Assembly: GCA_016706545.1 (NCBI GenBank)
Contig: JADJJK010000043.1
Coordinates: 7,614-71,613 of the forward strand
Length of the DNA: 64,000 bases
Origin: Myxococcales bacterium
Lineage (GTDB): Bacteria; Myxococcota_A; Polyangia; Haliangiales; Haliangiaceae
Reading direction: 5' to 3'
Shown: positions 53,506-61,889 of the stretch, piece after piece
Layout: every line of letters begins with the position of its first letter
Numbering within the stretch: position 1 is the stretch's first letter
Position numbers and translations under genes: made by a program
Notes under the pieces: generated by a model
The model's input: only the letters and a program-made list of their open reading frames with translations
What the model was told of the DNA's origin: nothing
The model's database searches: none

Positions 53506-55758
53506 CTACGCTCGGACGATGCGGAACCGAGCGATGGATTGGTTGAGGCCGGCGGACAGCTTGAGCAGGTTGGCGGCCGTGGTGGCGGTCTGCTCCGCGT
53601 TGCGTTGCGTCTCCATCGAGATGTTGGAGATGTGGTCCATGGTGTCGGTCACCAGCTTGACGTCCTGTGCCTGGCCCTGGGCGGTCGCGGAGATCCGGGT
53701 CACGATGGCGGCGGCCTCGGTGGAGACCTGCTGGATCTGGCGCAGCGAGTCGCCGGCGGAGCTGACCGCGGTGGCCTCGTGCTCCACCACGGAGGCCTGC
53801 TGTTCCACCGTCTGGACGGTCTCGGTGGTCTCGGCGTGGATGGTCTTGACCAGCTTCTCGATGTCCTTGGTGGCCGAGGCGCTGCGCTCGGCGAGCTTGC
53901 GCACCTCATCGGCGACCACGCTGAAGCCGAGCCCGTGCTCGCCAGCGCGGGCGGCCTCGATGGCGGCGTTGAGCGCCAGCATGTTGGTCTGCTCCGAGAT
54001 GCGCGAGATGGTGTTGACGATGGTCGTGATCTCCATCGAGCGGTCGCCCAGGTTCTTCATCTTCTTGGCGCCCGCTTGCACGCTGGCTCGCAGGTTGTCC
54101 ATGCCCGCGACCACCGCCTCGACGGCCTGCGCGCCGGCCACCGCGGAGGTCTCGGTGCGCTGCGCGGTCGCGGCGGCGCTGACGGCGGTCTTGGAGACCT
54201 CCTGGAGCTGGCCCGCCACCTCTTGCACCATCTGGCGCGCGGCCACCATCTCCTTGGTCTGATTCGCCGCGCCGGAGGCCATGCCGTTGGCCACGGTGGC
54301 GATGCCTTGCACCGCCTCGTTGGAGGACTCGACCTGTCGCGCCACCTCTCCCACCAGGTCCTGTAGCGACTCGAGGAGCAGGTTCAAGGCGTCGGAGATG
54401 TTGCCCAGCGTGCCGGCGCCAGTCTTGGCGCGGACCGTCAGGTCGCCGTCCGAGGCGTCGGACACCACCGACAGCAGCTCCACGATGTTCTGCTGGATCT
54501 CGTCGTTCTCTGCCTGCACCTTGCGCTGCAGGTTTCTGGCGGCCACCAGCGCCACGTTGATCTGGTTGTACGAATCAGCGATCTCTCCCACCTCGTCTTT
54601 GGAGTCGATGCTGAAGCGCTCTTCGGTGCCAGCGATCATCCGTTCGGTGGCGGTCCGCAAGGTCTCGACCGAGCCGCGGACGGCCTGGTAGAACGCCACG
54701 AAGATGTAGATGAGCAAGATGAAGGTCAGCGCGGTCACCACCAGGGCGGTGGTGCGCTGCGCCAGGTGGCCTGCCAGGCGCCGCTCGATGAGCCAGGTCA
54801 GCTCGGGGTCGATGGCGTCGGCGGCGTTGCGCGTGGCCTTGAGGGTGTCGAGCGTCAGCTCGGCGAGCTGCCCGCGGTTGATGGCCGCCGGTTGCCCGGC
54901 TTCGTCGAGCTTGGGGTTGAAGAAGGCGGCGTTGAACGCGGTGTCGAGCTTGTTGTTGGCGGACTCCACCGCGGCGGCGTAGGCGTTGAGCTTCACCAGG
55001 TTGTCGTTCTTGCCGAAGTTCTTGGTCTCGGCGATGGCGAAGGCCAGGTTGATGTGCTGCAGATCGGTGATGGAGTCCTGATTGGACTTGTAGAGGCCAG
55101 CCAGGTTGATGAGCTCGTCGCCCTTGACCGCGCCGCCGCTGGCCATGCCACGCGCCACCATGAGCGCGATCTTGTTGCTCAGCTCCGGGATGCGTTGCAC
55201 CACCGCCTGCATCAGCCAGTACGAGTCCAGATCTGGATCGAGCACCAGGTACGAGCCGTTGCCGACGTCCTCGAACAGCTCCACGGTGTTCTTGGCGGCG
55301 GTTTCGAGGTCAGCCGGAGTGCCGGCGGTCGCGGCCTTCTCCCAGGCTTGCTTGACCAGGCTCCACTGCGCGGAGGCCTGAAACAGCGCGCCGACCTCCT
55401 TGTCGACGGCGTCGACCCCGGTCTGCGCTCTGCGGACGTCGGCCGCGGCCGCGGTGGCGCGGTCCTTGAGCTCGTTGGCCCCGCGGTTGACCGCGGCGGC
55501 CAGCACCCAGTGGCGGAGCTGTGCCTCCTGGAACGCCGTCAGCGCGACCAGGTAGCGCGTGCCCTCGCGCTCGCGCTCGTCCATGTCGATGTCCTTGGTG
55601 ACGCCGCCGTACTGCAGGTACGCGACGAAGGCAAAGGGCACCAGCACCAGGATGCCGATGGCGAGGAACTTGTACGCAAACCGCAGGCGGTTGAGCAAGA
55701 AGGTCGCGGGGGCAAACACGATGCGGGACGCCCGTCCGCTGGCATTGGGTTCGGTCAT
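53506..55758 (-). CDS. PilJ-like methyl-accepting chemotaxis protein
   Basis: 750 residues, ATG 55758. N-terminal cytoplasmic tail, TM1 (about 28-52: FLAIGILVLVPFAFVAYLQY), a periplasmic helical sensor of about 290 residues, TM2 (about 338-360), a HAMP with a second HAMP-like stretch (DGDLTVRAKTGAGTLGN), and a complete signalling hairpin with the tip RISEQTNMLALNAAIEAARA. Transcribed 8 bp before the ChpA-like gene. In related systems PilJ senses surface or type IV pilus signals; the ligand here is unknown. Confidence 0.93.
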   Translation of the reverse strand: MTEPNASGRASRIVFAPATFLLNRLRFAYKFLAIGILVLVPFAFVAYLQYGGVTKDIDMDEREREGTRYLVALTAFQEAQLRHWVLAAAVNRGANELKDRATAAAADVRRAQTGVDAVDKEVGALFQASAQWSLVKQAWEKAATAGTPADLETAAKNTVELFEDVGNGSYLVLDPDLDSYWLMQAVVQRIPELSNKIALMVARGMASGGAVKGDELINLAGLYKSNQDSITDLQHINLAFAIAETKNFGKNDNLVKLNAYAAAVESANNKLDTAFNAAFFNPKLDEAGQPAAINRGQLAELTLDTLKATRNAADAIDPELTWLIERRLAGHLAQRTTALVVTALTFILLIYIFVAFYQAVRGSVETLRTATERMIAGTEERFSIDSKDEVGEIADSYNQINVALVAARNLQRKVQAENDEIQQNIVELLSVVSDASDGDLTVRAKTGAGTLGNISDALNLLLESLQDLVGEVARQVESSNEAVQGIATVANGMASGAANQTKEMVAARQMVQEVAGQLQEVSKTAVSAAATAQRTETSAVAGAQAVEAVVAGMDNLRASVQAGAKKMKNLGDRSMEITTIVNTISRISEQTNMLALNAAIEAARAGEHGLGFSVVADEVRKLAERSASATKDIEKLVKTIHAETTETVQTVEQQASVVEHEATAVSSAGDSLRQIQQVSTEAAAIVTRISATAQGQAQDVKLVTDTMDHISNISMETQRNAEQTATTAANLLKLSAGLNQSIARFRIVRA

Positions 55759-55769
55759 CGGCTTGGCTC

Positions 55770-56282
55770 CTACTCAGGGGGAACGACGCTGCGCTCCAGC
55801 GAGGCTGCGAAGCGCTGAGAATCGACGTGGTGAAAGAGGGCAGAAGGATCGAGCACCGCGACGAGCCCGGTGGGGCCAAGGTCGTGGTGCCCCAGGACGA
55901 AGGGGTCGGCGGTCGCGGCGTGGTTGTGCAAGAAGCCCCCTTCGGGCAGCGCGACCACGCCGAGCACGCGGTCGATCGCAAGCGCCGCGACCACGGCGCT
56001 GTCGCGGACCAGCACGAGCACCCGGCCGATGACGCCGGCCCGGTGAGTGCCCGACAGCACGTACTCGGCGTCGACGACCGACAGGATGGTGCCGCGCAGG
56101 CTGATGATCCCGAGCACGGCCGGCGGGGCCATGGGCACCGACGTGAGCTGGCGCAGATCCACGACCTCGCGGACCACCTCGATGGAAAGGCTCAGGCACC
56201 GCGGCCCAACCCAGAACACCACGTGGCGGGTGCCGGACTGGCCGCTGGCGCTCGAGCTGCGCTTGGATCTCTCCGATGACAT
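55770..56282 (-). CDS. CheW-like adaptor (PilI-like)
   Basis: 170 residues from ATG 56282. The longer frame upstream overlaps the CheY gene and is a shadow. CheW fold: GTRHVVFWVGPRCLSLSIEV, PAVLGIISLRGTILSVVDAE and VLVLVRDSAVVAALAIDRVLGVV. It lies immediately before the PilJ-like MCP gene (11 bp), the position of pilI in Chp clusters, so it probably links that receptor to the hybrid kinase. Confidence 0.85.
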   Translation of the reverse strand: MSSERSKRSSSASGQSGTRHVVFWVGPRCLSLSIEVVREVVDLRQLTSVPMAPPAVLGIISLRGTILSVVDAEYVLSGTHRAGVIGRVLVLVRDSAVVAALAIDRVLGVVALPEGGFLHNHAATADPFVLGHHDLGPTGLVAVLDPSALFHHVDSQRFAASLERSVVPPE

Positions 56283-56320
56283 GGGGGCTCCTGGCGGGGC
56301 GTGGCGGGCCTGGCGATGCG

Positions 56321-56683
56321 CTAGCCGCAGTAGCGCTTGACCACGACCTCGATGGACTCCTTGGTCCACGGCTTGCCGACGTGGTCGTCGGCGCCTTGCT
56401 TGCGGCCCCAGAAGCGGTCGCTCTCGTTGTTCTTGGAGGTCACCAGGACCACGGGGATCGTCTGCGTATCTGGGTCCTTCTTGAGCGCGCGGCAGGTGGC
56501 GAACCCATCCATCTGCGGCATCACCACGTCGAGCAGGATGAGCGTCGGGCGGTTGGTCTTGGCGGCGGTCAGCGCTTGCGCGCCGTTCTCCGCGATGATC
56601 GTCCGGTGACCCATCGAGGTGACCGTGCGGTTGAGCAGCTCCCGGTCGGTGTGGGCGTCGTCGACGATGAGAATCGTGGCCAT
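56321..56683 (-). CDS. CheY-like response regulator (PilG/PilH-like)
   Basis: 120 residues, ATG 56683, single receiver domain. Complete phospho-site: Asp8/Asp9, Asp52 (LLDVVMPQMDG), Thr82-Ser83 (VTSK) and Lys104 (VGKPW). It should accept phosphate from the ChpA-like kinase and move the signal to the motility machinery or act as a phosphate sink. It sits between the receiver-PATAN gene and a CheW gene. Confidence 0.92.
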   Translation of the reverse strand: MATILIVDDAHTDRELLNRTVTSMGHRTIIAENGAQALTAAKTNRPTLILLDVVMPQMDGFATCRALKKDPDTQTIPVVLVTSKNNESDRFWGRKQGADDHVGKPWTKESIEVVVKRYCG

Positions 56684-56694
56684 GAGAGTCCTCC

Positions 56695-58233
56695 TTAGAG
56701 CGCGAGAAGTCGTTCAAGCTCGGTGATGTGGATGGGTTTGAACAGCACGGCGTCGTATCCGAGCGCCAGGGTGTCGGCTGTAGTCTTGTCATCGGCCATT
56801 TCCAGCACTGCCACTAGGGTTGCTGCTGTCAGGCGAGCCAGCGCGCGCAGCTCCGGGGGCAGCGCGTGGGTGTCTGCGCCCACCAGGATGAGCTGGGGTT
56901 TGGCGCGGGACACCACGGCGTCTAGCTCCGCGGCGTTCTGCACCTCGAGCACGGGCAAGGCCAGCGGCCGGCGCGCCAGCAGGCCGCGGAGCTGCTCGAC
57001 GAACTCGGCGTCCAGGTCGTGGATGACGATGGGCGGCGGCGCGCGCGTCGACCCGACCACGCTATCGCCGTCTGCGCGCACCACCAGCTCCACCGAGACC
57101 AGGTGGCTGATGGTGGTGGCGACCTGGCGCAAGGTGAGCTTGGTGCGCTCCGCGATCACGCGCACCGGGGTCAGCCCGTCCACCGCCGCCAGGATCGACC
57201 GCTCCGCGGCGGTGAGCCGGAGGCCGGCCACCGCGTCGGAGAACCTGGCCGCGCGCTGGTACACGTGGTCGAGCAGCTCGGCGCCGGACGAGAGGCCGCG
57301 CGGGGCGCCGCGCGCATGGTCCAGCGCGATCGCGGTCAAGGTCAGCGGCCGCCCGAAGGACTCGACGTGTCCGGGCAGCTTCTGTTCGTGCCACGCGAAC
57401 TGGCCGGAGCGCACGCCGAGCGCCGCCGACAGTAGCCGGTAGCTGTGGGCCTTGAGGGCCGCCGCGACGTCGACTTCGATCTCGAAGCCGCCCTCGGCGA
57501 GCGTGATCAGCGCGGGCTTGGCGCTCTGGTGCTGGGTGATGCGCGCCGCGGCCAGCGCGCTGTCGAGATCTTGGCCGCCGCGGAGCACGAGCTGGTCCAG
57601 CTCGTCGGTGGCGCGGGTGGTCGTACACATCATGAGGCTGCCGCTGCTCACATAGATGTGCTCGCCGGTGCCGAGCCGCACCACGCCGGTCAGGCCGGCG
57701 GCCAGCACCAGCCGCAGCACGTCGTACACCGCCACCGCTGACAGGTCGCCGTGCAAGACGAGCGCGCTGCTGCCCGAAGGCGTTGCCCGCGGTGGGGACG
57801 GCGCGGCGTCCTCGACCATGGCCAGCGTGCGCAGCCGGGTGGTGTTGCTGCGGCTGCCGGAGTGGTCGCCGTGGCGCAGCGCGGCTTGCAGCCGCGCTTG
57901 CACGACCTCGGCGGTGAAGGGCTTGGGCAAGAACGCGACCACGTTGGGGCAGTCGCGAAACAGCTCCGCCACCTCAGGCTTCCCGGACATCACCACCACG
58001 CCGATCTGCGCGGTCTCGTGGTGCTGCGCCAGCTGCGTACACAGCTCGATCCCCTTCATGTCGGGCAGCATGAAGTCGAGCAAGATGGCATCGGGCGGCG
58101 TGGCCTTGGCCTGGGCCAAGCCCTCGGTACCGCTCTGGGCAAAGAGGACCTTGCAGTCCGTGCCGCGGAACGCGATCTCGACGAGCTTACGCATCGTCGC
58201 GCTGTCGTCGATCACCAGGATCTGCGCGCTCAT
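56695..58233 (-). CDS. Receiver / PATAN (DUF4388) protein with winged-helix-like and pseudo-receiver segments
   Basis: 512 residues, ATG 58233. A true N-terminal receiver (Asp9/Asp10, Asp53 in LLDFMLPDM, Lys in FLPKPF) is followed by a PATAN domain (about 155-260: LHGDLSAVAVYDVLRLVLAAGL, IYVSSGSLMMC). A helical region (about 330-395: AERSILAAVDGLTPVRVIAE, LRQVATTISHLVSVELV) looks winged-helix-like. The last 120 residues have receiver topology but read LILVGADTH where the Asp loop should be. PATAN receivers in cyanobacteria act in phototaxis and cell behaviour through protein contacts; DNA binding is not assumed. Confidence 0.75.
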   Translation of the reverse strand: MSAQILVIDDSATMRKLVEIAFRGTDCKVLFAQSGTEGLAQAKATPPDAILLDFMLPDMKGIELCTQLAQHHETAQIGVVVMSGKPEVAELFRDCPNVVAFLPKPFTAEVVQARLQAALRHGDHSGSRSNTTRLRTLAMVEDAAPSPPRATPSGSSALVLHGDLSAVAVYDVLRLVLAAGLTGVVRLGTGEHIYVSSGSLMMCTTTRATDELDQLVLRGGQDLDSALAAARITQHQSAKPALITLAEGGFEIEVDVAAALKAHSYRLLSAALGVRSGQFAWHEQKLPGHVESFGRPLTLTAIALDHARGAPRGLSSGAELLDHVYQRAARFSDAVAGLRLTAAERSILAAVDGLTPVRVIAERTKLTLRQVATTISHLVSVELVVRADGDSVVGSTRAPPPIVIHDLDAEFVEQLRGLLARRPLALPVLEVQNAAELDAVVSRAKPQLILVGADTHALPPELRALARLTAATLVAVLEMADDKTTADTLALGYDAVLFKPIHITELERLLAL

Positions 58234-59129
58234 CGGACCTCCACCACGAAGCCCCAATCCATCGAGCGGCGGGTCAGGTTCTCCAGGGTGCGCAGGACAT
58301 CCAGCGCGCCCAGCGGCAAGGCGGTCAGGAGCTGCGGGATGTCTTGTTCCGCGATCGAGGCGGCCACCAGCAGGTCGCCGGGGAACGCCGGCATCCGCAC
58401 CATCGGCACGCCGGAGTTGGCCAGGGTGGCGCTCACGCTCCAGCGCGCGGGCATCCGCAGCGGAGAGTACAGCCACAGCGGGGCGAGGGCCTTGGGCCAG
58501 TACACGAGCCAGTGACCTCCGTCGGGAGACAGGTGCGCGACCAGCGCGTCGTCGCCCAGCGCTTCGCGCAGGAGCGAGCCGCGCCGAGAGTCGGTCTGGG
58601 CCTGGTTGATGGCCTGATTGGCGAGCTTGGCGGGGCAATCAGGGCGCGCCGACGGCGGCCTGGGGGTGGTCGCGGCGTGGACCAGCGTGGCGCCCAGGCT
58701 ATCGCTGTGCATGGCAAAGAAGGGCGAGCTCTCGGCGCCGAGCGCCCACGCCGCCCAGAAGTGACGGTGCAGCGCCTGACGCCCCGCGCCGGTCACCGGG
58801 GCGCCCAAGAGCAGATCGAGCGCAGACAGCACGTGTTGCCGGGACGTCGGCGAGGCCAGGACGACGTTGCCCTCTCCGAGCGCGGTCACCGGCCGCACCA
58901 TGGGCTCATGGATCCAGAGGAGCAGCCCCCACGCTCCCGCGCTGCGCGCGAGCTCCGCGAGGTCCTTGGGCACCGCGCGGGTACCTGCCGGCAGCGATGC
59001 CACCACGATGTCAACGCCGCTGCGGGGGGCGTCGGGACCCGACACCTCGCCGCGGCCCCTGAGCATGGCGCGCGCGTCCTGCAACGCAGGATCACTGGCG
59101 GCGGCCCCGACCAGGAGAAACGCCGTCAT
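58230..59129 (-). CDS. Uncharacterised protein of the chemosensory operon
   Basis: 299 residues, ATG 59129, overlapping both neighbours by 4 bp. Residues 1-125 alternate strands and helices like a receiver without its acidic pocket (FLLVGAAASDPALQDARAML, VDIVVASLPAGTRAVPKDLAE). The C-terminal 170 residues (HFWAAWALGAESSPFFAMHS, DGGHWLVYWPKALAPLWLYS, WSVSATLANSGVPMVRMPAF) match nothing I recognise. Tight coupling says it is a dedicated component. Confidence 0.6.
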   Translation of the reverse strand: MTAFLLVGAAASDPALQDARAMLRGRGEVSGPDAPRSGVDIVVASLPAGTRAVPKDLAELARSAGAWGLLLWIHEPMVRPVTALGEGNVVLASPTSRQHVLSALDLLLGAPVTGAGRQALHRHFWAAWALGAESSPFFAMHSDSLGATLVHAATTPRPPSARPDCPAKLANQAINQAQTDSRRGSLLREALGDDALVAHLSPDGGHWLVYWPKALAPLWLYSPLRMPARWSVSATLANSGVPMVRMPAFPGDLLVAASIAEQDIPQLLTALPLGALDVLRTLENLTRRSMDWGFVVEVR

Positions 59130-59512
59130 GCTCCTCCGAGCATCTGCAGCATGGTGGGCACCTCGAGAAACCGGTCTCCGCTTCGCGTGCGAAGGAGCCA
59201 CGCAGGTTCGCTCTGCAGGGATTCTCTGGGACCGTCGTTGACCAGGCCCACCACCTGGTCAATCTCGAAGGCCCAGCCGAGCGCCCCGGCCTTGGCGGAC
59301 AGCAGGAGCCCCTTGGTCCGTCGAGTCCTGGCAGTTGGGCGAAAGCCCACGCGCACGGAGAGCACCAGCTCGTCAGTCAGGACTCCAATGCCCGCGAGGT
59401 ACGGGGAAGTGAGCGGAGGTGGTGGCCCGACTTCGTACTCGACGATGTGTCGGATCGCGTCGGTGGGCACCGAAACGCGCGTCGAGCCGATGAGGCAGAG
59501 GAGCCATCGCAT
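59126..59512 (-). CDS. CheW-like adaptor, first gene of the chemosensory operon
   Basis: 128 residues from ATG 59512 (MRWLLCLIGSTRVSVPTDAI). The open frame extends further upstream, but that part is AT-rich promoter. CheW-like strands: RVSVPTDAIRHIVEYEVGPP, LAGIGVLTDELVLSVRVGF and GALGWAFEIDQVVGLVND. Shorter than typical CheW (about 150-160). The stop overlaps the next ATG. Confidence 0.6.
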   Translation of the reverse strand: MRWLLCLIGSTRVSVPTDAIRHIVEYEVGPPPPLTSPYLAGIGVLTDELVLSVRVGFRPTARTRRTKGLLLSAKAGALGWAFEIDQVVGLVNDGPRESLQSEPAWLLRTRSGDRFLEVPTMLQMLGGA

Positions 59513-59569
59513 TGGGTTCAATGGATTTGTCGGCCAGTCACGAAAGACGTGCAGCGCAGATCCCCAAAC

Positions 59570-59650
59570 CCCGTGCGTGATTGTGTATCTGAACGATTTG
59601 TAATATGGACATATATTAAAGTCACGATGATTCTTGCGTGCGAGTGGCAC
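59570..59650 (-). promoter_or_regulatory. AT-rich promoter region of the chemosensory operon
   Basis: Within the 166-bp gap 59513-59678, bases 59590-59635 contain TTGTAATATGGACATATATT, the most AT-rich stretch in the window. On the minus strand GTGACT followed 14-17 bp later by TATTAC/TTACAA gives a loose sigma70-like match. The position, about 60-140 bp before the first CheW start, fits an operon promoter. Confidence 0.45.
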
Positions 59651-59678
59651 ATACAATGTCTGCTCCCACCTGGAGCAC

Positions 59679-60140
59679 TCAGAAGCCAAGGCCAGCGGAG
59701 ACGCCCCACACCACCGCACTTGAGCCATCCGCGCGATCGACGGCGGCCAGCGGGCCGATCGACCAGGCGCCCAGATGAACGTCGTAGCCAGCAGCGATCC
59801 TCACCACCAGGACATCGTGCGCGTCGCTGTGCTCGAGCCCGACGGCGACGAGGGCCTTGAGCCCGGCCCATGGGTGGACGACCAGCGCGGGCGCCACGAC
59901 GAGGTGATTGGCGCCGTGCAGCCGCGCCAGATCCAGGATGAGCGCGGTCCCCCAGCGACCGAAACGGCGCTCGTAGTCGAGCCCGATCGTGAAGCCAGTG
60001 GCCCCCTCCACGGAAGTGGCGCCAACGAAGACCGCGGCGTGATGCGGAGGGGCGGCGTGGCCAGCCTCGGCTGCCGCCGCGGTGCTCCAGAGCGAGAGCG
60101 CGAGCGCGCTGGCGGCGAGGCCGCGGTAGATCTTTGCCAT
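59679..60140 (-). CDS. Small outer-membrane beta-barrel-like protein
   Basis: 153 residues from ATG 60140 (MAKIYRGLAASALALSLWST). A signal peptide ends near AAAAEAGHA. The mature part consists of about eight amphipathic strands (AAVFVGATSVEGATGFTIGL, WGTALILDLARL, VLVVRIAAGYDVHLG) ending in VWGVSAGLGF with a C-terminal Phe, typical of outer-membrane barrels. Upstream of and co-directional with the chemosensory operon, 166 bp away. Confidence 0.65.
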   Translation of the reverse strand: MAKIYRGLAASALALSLWSTAAAAEAGHAAPPHHAAVFVGATSVEGATGFTIGLDYERRFGRWGTALILDLARLHGANHLVVAPALVVHPWAGLKALVAVGLEHSDAHDVLVVRIAAGYDVHLGAWSIGPLAAVDRADGSSAVVWGVSAGLGF

Positions 60141-60732
60141 ACAGCGTGGCTCGGCCAACTGCCGGATTGCTTGAGCTGGCGTGGTCAGCACGCCTGGCGC
60201 GTTCACGACGAGCTGCCGCCCCCCATACGCGCGGAAGCCGCTGACTCAGGGCTTACCTGAGCTGAGCCCCGCGCTTGGCCTCGCGCGCGATCTCTTCGGT
60301 GCGTCCTCGGCTGGTACGCCCAGTATCAGACTTCTGCTGCGTGAAGACCGCTCACCATGCTGTGCGAGGGGTTGGCAAACTAGCACTCCTGCGTCAGTCC
60401 ACCATCGGCTGCGACCGTCGCGGCGCGGGCACCTCGCGACGTACGTCCGGTGCTCGCTCCTCGTGTGGAACTACCACACTCGTCGCTGCGCTCCGGGCGT
60501 GCGCCGCGATCTGCCTCCCGCGGCTTGGTCTCGCTCGACGTTGCACTGACGCAGTAGTGCTAGGTGTGCATCGTATGCGTCCGCCGAGCAGCCGCTCGGG
60601 ACGCTGCAGGAACTCCGCTGACACTCCGCGCGCACATTTCGGTCATGGCGAGGGCCGCCAGCCGTGGTCCTTGCCGGATCGCGCCATTCGTCGTAGACGA
60701 GTACGATCCATCAAGTTTCGGCGGGTTGGGAT
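60141..60732. other. Intergenic region without recognisable genes
   Basis: About 590 bp. Overlapping ORFs on the plus strand (60181-60549, 60275-61063) have neither codon bias nor homology. Base composition is less GC-biased than its surroundings, and no RNA gene or complete repeat was found. Confidence 0.4.
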
Positions 60733-61632
60733 CTACTCAGCCTCTGGCTCCAGGCCTTGCTGCAGGGCCAGCCGTGCCTGGTGGGAATCTTGCGCCAGGC
60801 CCAGGCCAAGGATGAGGGCAGCGAGGCGGGCTTCATCTTGCAAGGCAGCGAGGAGGGACTCGTCCTCGGCGGACAGGTCGCGGACCTTCCGTCGAGCTAG
60901 CGCCAGGGCCGCGGAGCGCTGCGCCTCTTGTCTGCCGGCCTCGCGGCCTTCTTGTCTGCCGGCCTCGCGGCCTTCTTGTCTGCCGGCCTCGCGGCCTTCT
61001 TCGCGGCCTTCTTGTCGGCCCTGGGCCAGATACCTGCGGGCGAAGTCGCTCTGGTATTCGTAGTGCAGCATGTGGGTCTCCAGCGTGCGGCGAACCGGGT
61101 CGGGGAGGGACTGCCAGATGATGTCGAAGGTTAGCTTGGCTGGTCTGGCGGGGGTGGCGAAGCGCGGACACCGCGGTCAGCGCGACGTCTTGTTCAAGGG
61201 TGGGCGAGCACGGACAGGACGCTTAGCTCTGGAGCGTGTTTTGCCAGTGAAGGCTCCACCACCCGCGGGATGTCCGGATAGGAGATGACGAGGGGCCAGG
61301 GTGAAGCCCGGGTGGCCGGTGTCGATGGGTTGCCGCCACCTGGCGACCGCAGGGTCCGGGGCGACGACGAGCAGGGCACGGGGCACCAAACCTGCGGCGC
61401 GCGGCGGTGATGTACTCCGGCCAGGACCTGCGCTTGTCAGCGTCCGGGCGGAGCTGGATCTCGACCACACAGGCCCTGGCGACGCTGCGATCCGGCGGCG
61501 AAACAGGGTGACCTGGGCATCTCCCGAGCGACAAGAGCAACCCGCGTGCCGCGACGCGCGAGCGCGCAAGGGCCGGATCTCATAGGCCCTCGCGACGACT
61601 ACGGCGGACCTCGTCCGCCGGAATCCGGCCAC
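60733..61632 (-). pseudogene. Decayed Rpn/PD-(D/E)XK transposase-like gene
   Basis: The C-terminal end is intact from about 61170 to 60733: LTFDIIWQSLPDPVRRTLET, MLHYEYQSDFARRYLAQGRQ, then three 24-bp repeats giving GREAGRQE. Upstream family blocks appear in different frames: VVEIQLRPDADKRRSWPEYI (about 61450), ALLVVAPDPAVARWRQPIDTGHPGF (61300-61380) and VVEPSLAKHAPELSVLSVL (61200-61260). The order is that of Rpn-like nucleases abundant in related myxobacteria, which keep Asp and ExQ in the VVEIQ block. At least two frame changes and a missing N-terminus mark it as a pseudogene. Confidence 0.65.
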
Positions 61633-61758
61633 TGCGTCCGGCAGCCGGACGCGATGCCGGACGGCGAAGCTGGAAGCTAGCTCACCGCCGCCGGAGAGGA
61701 ACTCGCGGTCCCGGCTCGGATCAAGGGTTTCAACAACCTGCGGTATCCGCGAGGAACG

Positions 61759-61784
61759 AGCAGGGTGGGGCTCAACACCCTGCT
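61759..61784. promoter_or_regulatory. 9-bp inverted repeat upstream of the barrel gene
   Basis: AGCAGGGTG and CACCCTGCT flank an 8-nt loop, 105 bp before the ATG at 61890. No T-run follows, so an operator or mRNA leader hairpin is more likely than a terminator. The rest of 61633-61889 has nothing else recognisable. Confidence 0.35.
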
Positions 61785-61889
61785 AGACTGTTCTGCGGTC
61801 CTGGCCGGAGCCAGTTAGCGCGTAGATCCATTTTCTGCCGCTCGCCAACTGAAATTTCGTCCCGCGCCGTCCGTCCTTCTGAGGAACCC

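Noticed and set aside
59513..59728. N-terminal extension of the first CheW-like gene to 59728
   Set aside because: It runs through the AT-rich promoter and overlaps the small barrel gene; the CheW fold begins at ATG 59512.
60275..61063. 262-codon plus-strand ORF
   Set aside because: It covers a gene-free stretch and the antisense of the Rpn-like pseudogene; its CLPASRPS repeats mirror the GREAGRQE repeats.
61759..61784. Hairpin considered as a terminator
   Set aside because: No T-tract follows and it lies upstream of, not after, the barrel gene.
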